From Tricholomella constricta (taxonomy: Eukaryota > Basidiomycota > Agaricomycetes > Agaricales > Lyophyllaceae), in the NCBI GenBank assembly GCA_013368375.1, contig JAACJP010000010.1:248001-312000 (forward strand): a DNA stretch of 64,000 nt. The letters run 5' to 3'. Positions 1 to 11,269 of this stretch are shown here, one piece after another. The notes below the pieces were generated by a model. The model was given only the letters and a program-made list of their open reading frames with translations, searched no databases and was not told the DNA's origin. The number at the start of each line of letters is the position of its first letter. Within the stretch, counting starts at the first letter, position 1. The position numbers were made by a program, and so were the translations under genes.

Positions 1-3000
1 CGATTCTATGGTCGACGAGTCTGTCTGTGCTGTTTGCGATTATAATCGACCTGGAAAAACTTGCGATCGGCGCCTAAATTGGGCATGGAGAGGAGAGTTC
101 TTCCCAGCCCATCGAGACGAGTACAACATGATCAAGCATGCCTTGAACCAAGAGACATTCCCATCCAGACGCCCAGGCGGACCACAGAGACAATTCCACG
201 AATTGACCGAAGCTGAGCAGACGGCTTTGCTGCATAAACGGTTAGGCGATTATTCTCGCAAGGTCTACAAGAAGACCAAAGATACGCGAGTGGAGAATCG
301 TGAGGCTATCGTTTGCCAGAGGGAAAACCCCTTTTACGTCGACACCGTGCGTACTTTTCGTGACCGGCGGTACGATTACAAAGGCTTGCATAAAACGTGG
401 AAGAAAAATCTCGACACTCTCCAGGCGGAAGGAGGCTCCATTACAGAAGTTGACGAGGCCAAGAAAATGATTGTCATCTATGACTCACTGCAGCTCGCGC
501 ACAAGTGTATTCTTAACTCCTTTTACGGATACGTCATGCGCAAAGGTGCCAGGTGGAACTCGATGGAGATGGCAGGCATCACTTGCTTAACTGGGGCCAC
601 CATCATCCAGATGGCGCGTGCTCTTGTCGAGCAGATTGGTCGCCCGCTCGAACTCGACACGGACGGTATTTGGTGCATGCTTCCAGGGGTTTTCCCGGAG
701 AACTTCAAGTTCAAACTAGCGAACGGAAAATCTATCGCGTTCTCGTACCCTTGTACCATGCTCAACCATCTGGTGCACGACCAATTTACGAACCATCAGT
801 ACCACACTCTCAACCCCGAAACTGGCGAATACGACGTGCATAGCGAGAACTCGATCTTCTTCGAGCTCGATGGGCCATACCGTGCCATGATCCTTCCGTC
901 GTCCAAGGAGGAGGATAAGCTCCTGAAGAAGCGATATGCTGTCTTCAACGAGGATGGCAGCTTAGCGGAATTGAAGGGCTTCGAAGTCAAACGCAGAGGC
1001 GAGCTACAACTCATCAAAATATTCCAGTCTCAAATATTCGAAAAATTCCTTCTCGGGACGACGACGCAAGAATGTTACACGGCAGTAGCTCAGGTAGCCG
1101 ATCAATGGCTGGACGTCCTCTTCAGCAAGGCGGATAGCCTGGGAGACGACGAACTCGTCGAACTTATCGCCGAGAATCGAAGCATGTCGAAAACGTTGGC
1201 CGAATATGGCGGACAGAAGTCGACCTCGATCAGCACAGCGAAACGCCTCGCGGAATTCCTTGGTGACCAGATGGTCAAGGACAAGGGTCTGGCCTGCAAG
1301 TTTATCATCTCAGCCAAACCAATCGGTGCCCCTGTCACAGAGCGCGCTGTGCCTGTGGCCATCTTTTCCGCCGAAGAAACCGTGAAGCGGACGTATCTTC
1401 GCAAATGGCTGAAAGACAGCAGCCTTGTCAACTTCGAGCTGCGCTCCATCTTGGATTGGCAATACTACATCGAGCGTCTGGGCTCGGTGATTCAGAAACT
1501 CATCACTATTCCCGCGGCGATGCAGAAGGTCTCCAACCCCGTTCCCCGGATTCGACATCCAGATTGGCTTCATCGACGAGTGGCGCATGCAGTCGACAAG
1601 TTCAAGCAGAACAAAGTCACCGACTTCTTCTCGCGTGCGACCGACGATGATCAACAAGGCGACCCAGATTCTATGGATATCGAAGACTTTGGAGTTCCAG
1701 AAAGCCACAGCGGTCGCCCTCGCATTGCGATCGTCAAACGTAAAAGAGTGGCGCGCAAAGAAACACCGGAACCAGAGCCTGAAATTCTGCCATTGCCAGA
1801 TCCATCGGTCAACTACAGCGCCTGGATCAAGGCCATGCGACCTCGATGGAAGCAGAAACAAGATGCCCATTACGGTGAGACTGCGACGTCGGCCGTGCCT
1901 GTCATGTTCCGGACGGCGAGGGTGCGCACCAACCACCGGTGGGATGTTGTCCAGATCCGGCCCAGCAAGATCCCCGGCCGTTTCATTCTATGGTTGTCCG
2001 TTGACTCTGAACTAGTCTCGGTCCCCTTGCGCATACCTCGGGAGTTTTACATTCACCTGAAGAAACCTAAGAAGGACGAGTTCTTTAGGCCCGAATACTA
2101 TTCCGTCGAGGAAGTCACACGGAACCTGCCCCGCGACTTGCCTTGCAAACATCTCTACAAGATTTCTGTTCGGGAGGACGTCTATTGTGACATCCAGGAG
2201 CATTTTATCGACCTCGTCAACGATTCCAATGTGGATGGTGTTTTTGAGCAGCAGGTAAGAAACCTGTCATGCAAAGACCCTGCCTTCGCGTTAGCTAACC
2301 TCGCCGAATAGGTACCCCTCGTCGTTCGTGGCCTTCTCAGGCTTGGTAAAACATGCTTTGGGGAAGAGGCTGGGATGACGTTGAATCGTGCACAGCATAT
2401 TGGCTTTGATTTGAGCCAATTGAGCCGAGCGGGGACACTCTCATCTCGCCAAAAATATCTCGATGGTGGAAAGGCTGGAAAATATATCCTCTTATATCAC
2501 GCATGCTCTGCCAATGCCCCGCTCCACGTCTTCGCCGCTTTCCTACCTTCAGGCCCCGTTAAACTCCATGTTGTCGATCCTGCCACCCATCGACAGCCCA
2601 TTGGCCGGTTACAAGAAGCCTATGCCGAGCTCTTCCAAAAGCAAAATCAGGCCTATGGCAAATGCAACTCCGTCATGTATCCGGAAACTCGAGAGTTCAC
2701 GACGACATATCACAGCAACGATATTACTGCTCTGAAGGCGGTCTCTCGTGAGCTTGGCCTCATGGAGGACAAGTCGTTCACCGTGGTCATCTCGTCTCTC
2801 AAAGACCAATCCTACTTCGACAGGCTTGTTCCGAAACTCGCAAAGTTCCCGATCCTTTCCATGTCAAAGGTCAAGGGCCCCCATACCCTGGATGTTTTCC
2901 CGTGGCAATCTCACGTCTCCCGCAAGATGATCAGTCGATACCTGTCTATGGGCGCCTGGGTTGATCGTCTGGCGTCTCTCGCTGATTACTACGATATCCC

Positions 3001-4795
3001 GATCGGACATATTGAGGGGGATCAACCTCTTTACATGTCGGATATCAGCTTCGCACGTCGCTTGATTGACCAAGACATGGTCCTGTGGTGGTCAAGTGGG
3101 GAGAACCCGGATCTCGGGGGATAGAAAACGATCAACGGCCGACCGAGGAATTCCCTAAAACGGAGTTTATGTCCCCTGGAGCATACGCGAACGTTTGCCT
3201 GGAAGTTACGGTCCGCAATCTCGCCGTAGACTCCGTTCTACAGTCCGTCATGGTCAACGAGCTGGAGGGCAGCGGAGGCGCCACTGCTTTCGATTCCGTT
3301 TCTCATACTCTGGACGAGTACAAGAATGGAGAGGCTCCGCGCGATCTGACCCTGGGCGAGTCGAACGTCTCAACTCTCATGTTTAACATCCTCAAATCCA
3401 TGATCAAAGCGTGGCTTTTGGACAAGGTCCGCAACAACTTCGAGAGTCCTGCTTCGCTTGCGATCGACCACTTCTGGAGGTGGATCAGCTCGAGTGCATC
3501 GAACATGTATGACCCGAGCCTCCATCGATTCGTACATGGTCTTATGCGCAAGACATTCATCCAACTGCTCGCCGAGTTCAAACGGCTTGGATCTCACGTT
3601 GTTTATGCCGATTTTAGCCGCATTCTCCTGGCGACTTCGAAGCCGCCGGGGACGGCTCATGCTTATGCGACGTACATCACCACCGCAGTCACGGCCAACG
3701 AGCTATTCCAACACATATATCTCAACCCAGACAGATTCTACGACTTTCTTCTGTTCATGGACCAAGCTAATATGGGCGGCATCGTATGCGAGAATCCCCT
3801 GGCGCTAGAGCCTCCGGAGGAACTGGCCCTAGAGATGCGGTGGAATATTCAGGAATTCCTCCCGCCTGCCATTCACGACGACTTTCACAATGTCGTGCAA
3901 TACTTTATCGTGGAGCTGTTCAAAATCAAGCAGAGGACAAACGGCGCATCGCGGGTGCCGTTGCGCGCTGTGCCGAATGGAGCCCCTGACCTCACGCAGC
4001 GCGACGTGGGTAAAACGAGGGAGATTGAAGCCGTGTTGGAATTCATCAGCCGGCGGCTTACCCGCAGAATGCTTAAGGTCGTCGGGAATGTGCAGGAGCG
4101 GTACCACGACTCCCTCATGCAGGCCGAGCCAGACGAGGATTTCGATTTCCCCGTCAAACCCGGCTCGCACCTTCATCTGACGCGCCCGCCGCTGGAGTTT
4201 GTCAAGTTCGCGTGTGCGGCATTCGCCCTTGCCAGGGATCATCAGGTCGAGATCGGGCTCTTGAAACGGACTCTGCTGGAGCTCATCAATGTTCGCGAAT
4301 TCGCCAACGATGCCATATTTCGCAACCCCTGCGAGCCGCTGAAGCTGCCCAACGTCCCGTGCCGGCACTGCGACGCGCTGCGCGACTTTGATTTCTGCCG
4401 CGACCCCGAGCTGATCCCGAACAACCTCGAGGTGTCGCCCAAGTGGCTCTGCGCGGACTGCGGCGGCGAGTACGACCGGACGGCGATTGAGTTTGCGTTG
4501 ATGCAGATGGTGGTGACGATGGAGCGCAACTTTGCGCAGCAGGATCTGAAGTGCGCGAGGTGTCAGCAGATCCGCTCGGAGAATGTGTCGATGCATTGCC
4601 AGTGCTCGGGCACGCAGGTGTTTACACTCAGCAAGGCGGATATGCGGAGGAAGTTGCGCACCATTGTTAATGTTGCGACGGTACATAAATTGGGGCGTTT
4701 GAAGGTACGGTGGTTTTGTTTACATCCGGGGATTCTTGAATTGATTTGGCTTTGGGGTTTAGGAACGTTCACAGTTCATTCTCAGCAGCTGGTGA
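1..4795 (+). CDS. POL2: DNA polymerase epsilon catalytic subunit (3' part of gene)
   Basis: Leading-strand replicative polymerase, nuclear. The 5' end lies outside the window, so the exonuclease domain is missing; the frame is already open at base 2. Visible in order: the Cys ligands of the polymerase-core Fe-S cluster (C-x2-C-x8-C near bases 26-65, fourth Cys in AIVCQREN), polymerase motif B ([16 protein letters not shown], about 510-555), motif C with the metal-binding Asp (LELDTDG, about 650-666), the long inactive second polymerase half, and two C-terminal zinc modules (CRHC...CADC and CARC...CQC, about 4360-4610) that bind the B subunit. Introns: 2255-2311 (rejoins FEQQ to VPLVVRG) and probably 4705-4762, giving a stop at 4793-4795. 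The conserved WW..PDLGG block at about 3085-3120 runs into a stop, and the next conserved stretch (IENDQRP) is one base out of frame at a GGGGG run (3116-3120). Identity is certain; the 3' splice is less so. Confidence 0.95.
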
Positions 4796-6043
4796 TCTTA
4801 GGAGGGTGACCGAATCCGACTCCTGCTGAACTGGCTGTGATTGACTAGAAGTGATACCCTGACTCTTAGATACCCTGTCGTGTAAAAAAAAAGTATTGCT
4901 TTCGATCTTCCATATGTACTACTACTTCAATCGAATTAGAGATGCTCCCTCCTACTTAAACTATCGAAAACTGGAAATCCCGTTTCTTCAGTAGTGGGGG
5001 TGCGCACCACCGGTTCCGTTTCTGTGATGCTTAGTAAGCAGTATCACGTCGAAATTGTGTCCCATGGATTGTAAGACCAAAAAACACCTCTTCACCTATG
5101 TTCCAAGTAAAGTTAGGGCAGCAGAAAGGTGCCAGGTATACCCTGCATACATGCAGTATAGTCAAATTGAATTTATTTGGAGCTAGTATTGAAATTTAGA
5201 TCTCATGTTCATCTCCCATCTCCTCCCCCTCCTCCTCACACCAATCAGCCACATTTTGTGTCTTTTCCAACCCAAGAAATTCAAAGTACCTACGAATGGC
5301 ATGTATTCTCGGAGCGTATAGAATGATAAGTGCCGTTATCGGGATGATGGAGGAGGGAGATCAGGACATAGGTATGTTTCAAAATTTCCTCTTCTTTCCT
5401 GTCAACAAATCACCTAAAATTCGGGCATAGGATTATTACAGTAGTTACTTACCTGACCCAATGAAATTTGGACCTACTCTCCCCGCGGCGGCCCCAGAAC
5501 TCTCAGCGCACGTTGAGCAGATGCGTTATGTCACGCGATTTGTCACGCAGCGCGTGGTTTGGGCGGTCGGTTTTGGCGACCCAAAATCTCCATGCCCACG
5601 ACGCGTACACATTCGATATTTTGCACACTTCATCTATCACTCAGTACCTTTCGATGTCCAGAAGGATTTGTCCAGAATCAAAATTCTAAGTGTCATTCAT
5701 GTCTGCATAGCTATCAGTTTTTGTGATTTTAAGAATATTTTTCTGGAGAAAGCGAGCCAGGATAGATATATATAATTCTCTCTCTCAAAGTTTGCGAGGA
5801 GATGTCGCAGGCAAAAGGAATCGGGATGGGCGCGATGAAGCTTCCTTCATAGTGGGAGACATCTGAATAAAATATTGACAAACATCACGGAAATTTACCG
5901 GGCCATGCGCACCCCCATCAGTAGTGGGTCGCGACGCGTTCGCCGATATCACGTGAGCTTGCGAAGCTGTAATGTAGAAAGCCTATTTCAACTCCAATCC
6001 ATTCTACCCGCTCGCCTTGAAGTTGTTTGCTCTTCCTACCATC
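4796..6043. other. Intergenic region, POL2 to MYND gene
   Basis: About 1.25 kb with no gene I can support. It is AT-rich and has pyrimidine-rich runs around 5200-5240. Open frames near 5461-5775 have no recognisable domain, no plausible splice partners and skewed composition, so I treat them as chance. It presumably holds the POL2 polyadenylation region and the promoter of the next gene. Confidence 0.5.
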
Positions 6044-6849
6044 ATGGTGTCCCCTTTACCACCCAAAGTCTGCGCTGTCTGCAACAAAGGCCCGGACAAA
6101 GCTGAACTCCAGCAATGTTCACGCTGTAAATCGCGTTATTACTGCGGTATGTCGTTGTGCTTCTCTCTTCTGATTTGTTAGGCGTATTTAGCAATCGTTT
6201 GACGTTGGTTGCTTTTATTTCTTTCAAAGGCCGTGCGTGTCAAACATCAGATTGGAGATCCCATAAAATTACCTGTGGGCAGCCAGCAGGAGGGAGCACC
6301 GCGTCTGGATCTGGCTCTCGTTCAGGCTCAGGCTCCCCCAAATGGTACGACAAGTACCGTAAGTGCCAAGACGGGCACAAACACGGCGGCGATCTCGAGT
6401 TGATCACCTGGAAGTGCCCGAAGGACGGCACGGGCTGGGGCGCGGTGGTCGAGGAGGAGGCCGACGACCTGAAGCGCCGCTTCGAGACGGAGATGGGCGG
6501 GAATCTGGAGAGGCTGTACGAGGAATGGAACGATGCGTTTCGGTGGACGTGCTGTGGCACGTCGGCGGGCATGGATTATGGCTGCGACCATCATGGGTCG
6601 GGCATGCATCCCTGTTCGTGCGACTTTTGCAGGTGCGTTCACTTTTGGATAGCTCGTAAGGCTTGGAACGTTCATGCTGAGCGTGTACGTATCAGAATGG
6701 GAAAGCCGCTGCCTAAAAGCATATACGAGGAGCAGAGCGCGGAGAGGATGGGTTTGAACTTGAGGCGTGGACCCGATCCGAGGTCCTTCAATCGGGCTTT
6801 GGCTGCGCTCGCTGCAACTGGGCGGACAATCAGTGGTTTGGAGATGTGA
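6044..6849 (+). CDS. MYND-type zinc-finger protein
   Basis: Small protein with an N-terminal MYND finger, a zinc module that usually mediates protein-protein contacts. Start at ATG 6044 (MVSPLPPKVCAVCNKG). Exon 1 ends at 6146; the intron 6147-6229 splits the finger, and joining it gives CAVC...CSRC...YYCGRACQTSDWRSHKITC, the full C4-C2HC ligand set. The rest is not a known catalytic domain, but it has a second Cys/His-rich patch (CCGTSAGMDYGCDHHGSG...CSCDFC, about 6545-6632) that may bind another metal. A 63-nt segment 6633-6695 has good splice signals and is a multiple of three, so the frame stays open with or without it; I favour splicing, since the read-through residues look unlike the surroundings. 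Partner and pathway unknown. Confidence 0.85.
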
Positions 6850-7029
6850 TAAATGGTGTTTGAATTATTTAGGCCGTTGTGTATATTATAGTCCTGGGAA
6901 TTGTCCCTCGTGAAGCCTTGTTTTATTCTGTATTCTGAGCGGACAAGGCGAATACCTCATGTTTGTCAGGGTCAGACTGTTTGACGAACATCCGAGTCGT
7001 CATTTGCCCCTAATGTTCCAACATCTATT

Positions 7030-8391
7030 ATGGCCGCCAACGTCGAGCTTTGGATGCCCTTCGATGGTCACGGTGTACACCAGCCTGTGCTATCCATTCC
7101 TGTCAACGACTGTCAGCGCTTCTCACTGAAGCCTCTTTCTTGGTTGCGCTATCTCGGGTTCACAATCTATGGCAACGAAGGCCACATCTCCACCGTGCCT
7201 GGCGGCTTAGAGGTCGACTATAATCAAGGTAATATTACACCTGGTGTCTATTACTATGTATCAGAAGGCGAGTCATATTTCGGCGTGCAACGACCCCCCG
7301 CTTACCTTCAACGTCAGATGCGCTTTTGCTTGACCCTGATTTGCTGAACGACAGAACTCCAGACGCTCTGTCCGACTTGGAGGACTCGGAGTCGGATGTC
7401 TCCATCACGGCCAGCCGGAGCAATTTCAAAGATAGGGTGGCAGCTCGCGACGGGTCCTGTCTGATGACTCAGGTTACAAGAATCTTCGTGGCGTGTCATA
7501 TCATTCCGCACGCAAAGGGAAACCAGGTGTGTTCTGACATCTCTTGAATCATCGCTTGGGAGGGAGTTCTCATTCCCGGTTCCCAAGTACCTCATCAATC
7601 TCGCCGAACATAGGCATGAAGTTCTGGACCCGCCCTTGGAGGACATCAACGACACGCGTAACGGGATCACGCTCGCGTTACAGCTGGAATTTACATATAA
7701 TGCCTCCGAGGTTGCTTTCTTGCGGGTCAGTCATCCATATAAACCCAATTGTCTATTATGTGTGGTTAATCCAAGTCTATAGACCCCTAATTTCGCCATG
7801 ACCGTGCACGACGTGGACTTTGTCGCGCCTCGCTTGGCCGAGAAGTATGGTATCGTCGTGATACCACCATCGGTCGCGACCCGCCGCCTCACGTTCCAGG
7901 ACTTCGGCAGCTCTGATTGTTGCACCGCGATGGTGGCGCCTCACAACTCCGATGGGAGGATTGCAGACAGCGAGGAGTGGCCACCCCCCTTGTTATTTGA
8001 CGTAGCCTATGGCTGTGTCGCCTTGAAAAAGTGGGGAGATTCGCGATTCGTGGATTTCGCCCGGGGACGGACGAGGGATGTTTATTATGAGAACGTTGTT
8101 ATTAATGGAGGCAACGCTGACCACAAGAAAGGTGAGCGTGGAGGCAGTCGGGATGATTGCGGTGGTGGTGGTGGTGGCGGCGGCGGCGACGGGGATGATG
8201 AGAAGCCAGGGAAGAAGGGAGGGAGACATGGTCAGCACGCAAGCGATGCTGCAGACCCTCCGGCCCCTGATTGCTTTGACATGATTTTGGCGATACACAC
8301 GCTCAATGCAAGGAAGGGCCTGCGTCAAGCACACGCAATCAAGGCGGAAAAGACCCGGGAGAAAGTCCGATCGTGGTTCTGCAGCTGCTGA
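7030..8391 (+). CDS. HNH-nuclease-domain protein of basidiomycete type
   Basis: Start at ATG 7030 (MAANVELWMPFDG). Spliced exons give a variable N-terminal part (SWLRYLGFTIYGNEG...PGVYYYVSEG), then an HNH core: FKDRVAARDGSCLMTQ...VACHIIPHAKGNQ, where CHIIPH is the first His motif, followed after an intron by the DINDTRNGI motif (about 7640-7665) and TPNFAMTVHDVDF (from about 7787). This order is typical of a large basidiomycete family annotated only as HNH nuclease; substrate unknown. The intron after the YYYVSEG segment is unclear: no donor/acceptor pair is fully convincing (7272-7354 keeps frame). Later introns near 7528-7594 and 7727-7786 are clear. The tail has a run of nine Gly codons (about 8160-8190) amid acidic and basic residues and ends at TGA 8389-8391. 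Confidence 0.8.
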
Positions 8392-8782
8392 GTAGTCCAC
8401 GACACCCCTCCGCGCGGTTGTGCAGTTTCGAGTTTGGGTGATTTCGAGTGACCATATGTATTACAAGAGACATTGTATCTATCTCCTATTGTATTTTTAT
8501 TTTCGTGTCTGGATTTCGAGGACGAAAGGGCAGATATTTGGGAAGCTGGATTGGATGAAGGAAGTTTGCGGTGAGCCAACGTACAAAGAAAGGTATGGTG
8601 CCAGAAGCGGACCGATCGCGTCGGCGCGTCGCGCCCAGTTCAGACCTCGAGAAACATTTCTACCTTTTTAAACGACAAGAACCTCTATCCACGCCCTTAA
8701 ATACCCTTTGGGTTAGTTGGTAGATCAGGATATCCAACACCTCTATTCAAACATATAAAATACATTCCCCTTGAACTTTCTT
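8392..8782. other. Convergent intergenic spacer
   Basis: About 390 bases between the stop codons of the HNH gene (plus) and the isomerase gene (minus). No gene or repeat seen; it probably holds both transcription ends. Confidence 0.5.
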
Positions 8783-10310
8783 CTATTGTGAATTCCGCGA
8801 AGTGAGCTCTTCTACAGTTCCATCGTTCCGTTTTATCGTTATACTGCCATCCTTCATCACACAATTATCAGGAAATTCTTGAGGACGCTGGTATTATAGC
8901 GAAAAGAAACACATACCTTGTTGCCGAAGTACGCTGCCTTGGCCATGTGACAGAACAGCCCGACCTCGACGACCCCAGTGAGCATCTTGATCTTCGTCAA
9001 AGTCTACGGCCCTCAACTTCAGTAAACCCGTTTTTGGTGCTCAGAAATTCACGATCAGCCACTGACCTCGAAGGGATTTAGCATGTGTTGCCGGGAGAAG
9101 GGCGCGTCGATCACGAAGTTTCCGTTGTCGGTCACCACAGGACCAGCTGCATCAACAGCAACAACAACAACAAAATACCGAAAAAGACCGAAAAAATCAA
9201 ATGGGAACGATCAGCCGCCAGCGCGCGAGACACATTGGAAATTGAATGAGTGGGAAATGAATAAAGCCCGAATAGGTCCGACGAACCTTTCTTGACGGCC
9301 ATCCGGAGATTCGCATTTGGCGAGCCGAGCGTTTTTAGGTCCCGAAGCACCTTGGCGTACGCGAAGGGCACCACTTCCACGGGAACACCAGGCTCGAACT
9401 GATCGATATACATGTGATGTGAGTGATACATTGAATAACATGATGGGGAGAGGAAGGGTGGGTCGAAAGTTTGGATGATGAGAACGCACGTTGGTACCAA
9501 GGTATTCGACGTTCTTCCTGTAGTCTGCGACGAGGATGAAGCTATCAGAAAAGAAAAGATGCAGAGTGGGTTGATTTGTTGTTGGTTGGGAGTGGGGATG
9601 GAAGACGCACGTAATGGCGGCTTCGGCAAGGACTTTTTCTCGGAGGTGGCATGCGCCTCCACCCTTGATGCAGTTGAGATTGGAGTCGACTCTGGAGGAT
9701 CGATGCCAAGCATTCATAAAATATGAGAAAACGAAAGAAGGAAGTACGAACTCGTCTGCACCATCGAGGGTCACATCAATAGTAGGATATTGATCTACAT
9801 CTCCGAGACTGAGCCCAGCGGACACGATGAGCTCCTTCGACTGGAAGCCTGTTCGAAGTCAGTGATACGTAGAGTGCTGTTGCTGTTTGAAGGTGACCGA
9901 CCGGTGGGTATGAATACACGTTCCTTGTTAGCTGTTAGGCCTTGTTGCACTATTCGTTCCACGACATATGGTACAGTAGATCCTACAAACGTCGCTCAGG
10001 CGCCATACACAGATAGTCGAACGGCGCGCATACCAGATCCAATCCCAATTACCTTGAACGAGCCAGATTTTTAAATTATTGCGAGGGGGGAGTAAAGTGA
10101 CTCACCCTGTGTTCTGGCTTTACATGCTGATCTACAGCCGTGTACGCTGCCAGCCTCTTTGATGCCTCAATAACATTCAATGCCTTTGCAGCCGTCGTTT
10201 CCGCAAGGTCTGTCGCACCATAAGATGTCAAGAGTATTTGAGCCCACTAGCCAGAATCACGTACCCTCTCCGGCTGGTGTAGGACGAATCATCTCTTTGC
10301 TGAGGGCCAT
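8783..10310 (-). CDS. RKI1: Ribose-5-phosphate isomerase
   Basis: Interconverts ribose-5-phosphate and ribulose-5-phosphate in the non-oxidative pentose phosphate pathway. Spliced exons read, in order: MALSKEMIRPTPAGEG, DLAETTAAKALNVIEASKRL, the phosphate-binding loop IGIGSGSTVPYVVERIVQQG, the substrate-loop segment SLGDVDQYPTIDVTLDGADE, the signature LNCIKGGGACHLREKVLAEA, VADYRKNVEYLG, then VEVVPFAYAKVLRDL, DNGNFVIDAPF and LTKIKMLTGVVEVGLFC. The last exon (8851 to 8783) follows a 65-nt intron (8852-8916) and codes DGSITIKRNDGTVEEL before TAG. All catalytic signatures of the RpiA family are present. ATG 10310 is the conservative start; a longer, mitochondrial-type N terminus may be spliced on (see the entry at 10483-10613). 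Confidence 0.93.
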
Positions 10311-10482
10311 TATAATGTCAACGCCGCGATAGTGTGGGGGGTAGAGATACAGATGCGAATCAGAAATTGAGAATGCACCAAAGATATAGCAGGTGAGTAG
10401 GACGGAGTAGAGGTCCGGAGTGACGGAAGTGCGGACAACCATTCAGTCGAGATCTGCGAGGTAGTTTACCGGGAGTACGTAC

Positions 10483-10613
10483 GAAGCATCGGGCTGGATT
10501 GACAGAGGCGTCTGCATCTTCCTGCTTGCGAGACCGCGCTGGATATGCAGAGAAGACGGTTGGATAAGGCGAAGCTGGTGAGCGAGAAGCCGACGAGTCC
10601 GAAACAGCATCAT
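10483..10613 (-). CDS. Possible upstream exon giving RKI1 a mitochondrial-type presequence
   Basis: From ATG 10613 the minus strand codes MMLFRTRRLLAHQLRLIQPS followed by SLHIQRGLASRK, an Arg-rich amphipathic stretch with no acidic residue, as in mitochondrial targeting peptides. A GTACGT donor begins at 10482. The only acceptor before the isomerase body that keeps frame is CTCAG ending at 10300, just inside the first exon; joining gives PDAS-KEMIRPTP in frame. Between an early GCAG and that acceptor about 150 nt have no AG, as expected for an AG-exclusion zone. The implied 183-nt intron is long for this genome. Without splicing the frame simply ends at 10443, and this would be a 56-codon upstream ORF. 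Confidence 0.45.
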
Positions 10614-10783
10614 GATTTTCAAATCCTGTTCCCAGTTGCGGTCACGGTTTGGCTGACGACTGGTACAACGCGTACTCCGAGTGAATAACCATCTCACAAA
10701 AATCGTTCAAGCGTTCACTAGTTATCCACTGGAGTCCGTGCTCGGAAAGTAAAGAGGTGAGGGACTAGCCTATAGCGGTTGGG

Positions 10784-11136
10784 ATGAGAGCAATCAAAGG
10801 TGTGTGTGCGGCCAAAAGAAATCGCGAAATCTCGATATCTCAAACCCACTTCACAGGTGTTCTTTTCACCTGGTAGGTGCAAGGCACGCATTAGAAATAT
10901 ACCTCGCTTCACATCCAACAGCGATCCTGCAGTGAAGCAGATCCTGCTGACGATGAACGAGAAGGACAGTTTCATCATTGAAGATTTGGACGACCACCAT
11001 CTGGTCATCAAAGCTGACGACGAATACAGAGTTAGAAAAGAACTCGAGGCTGAGGTGCGCACGACCATCTTCTTTTTCTCTTTATGAAGCTGAATTATTG
11101 TAGTTGGAGAAGAACACGTATAGTTTGGAAGCATAA
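10784..11136 (+). CDS. TFB5: TFIIH subunit Tfb5 (TTDA/GTF2H5 homologue)
   Basis: Smallest subunit of transcription/repair factor TFIIH; binds and stabilises Tfb2 (p52) and is needed for nucleotide excision repair. Four exons: 10784-10799 (16 nt), 10857-10872 (16 nt), 10922-11054 and 11104-11136. Joined, they give 65 residues beginning MRAIKGVLFTCDPAVKQILL, then DSFIIEDLDDHHLVIK and ending ELEKNTYSLEA. This matches the family in length and in the CDPA(V/I)KQ, F-I-I-x-DLD-x-x-H-L and L-x-KNTY signatures. It is too fragmented to appear as one open frame. The ATG lies 171 nt from the upstream divergent ATG at 10613, so the two probably share a promoter region. Confidence 0.93.
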
Positions 11137-11269
11137 ATGCCAGTCTCATGACCCCATACATTCGTATTTCGACAATTAACAGTGTAAACTATACATAGGT
11201 GGTATTGACGAAGATAGGTGCTCTAAAAGTACAGTCGATAAAGGGTTCCTGGTTCCATCGGCCGGGGTT

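Noticed and set aside
3091..3124. A 34-nt intron explaining the POL2 frame break
   Set aside because: Too short to splice and it would remove the conserved PDLGG residues.
3829..4686. Long minus-strand frame opposite POL2 (285 codons)
   Set aside because: Mirror of a GC-rich coding exon; composition is His/Arg/Leu-rich as expected of antisense.
5461..5775. Plus-strand 104-codon ORF
   Set aside because: No family resemblance, AT-rich context, overlapping frames of equal quality.
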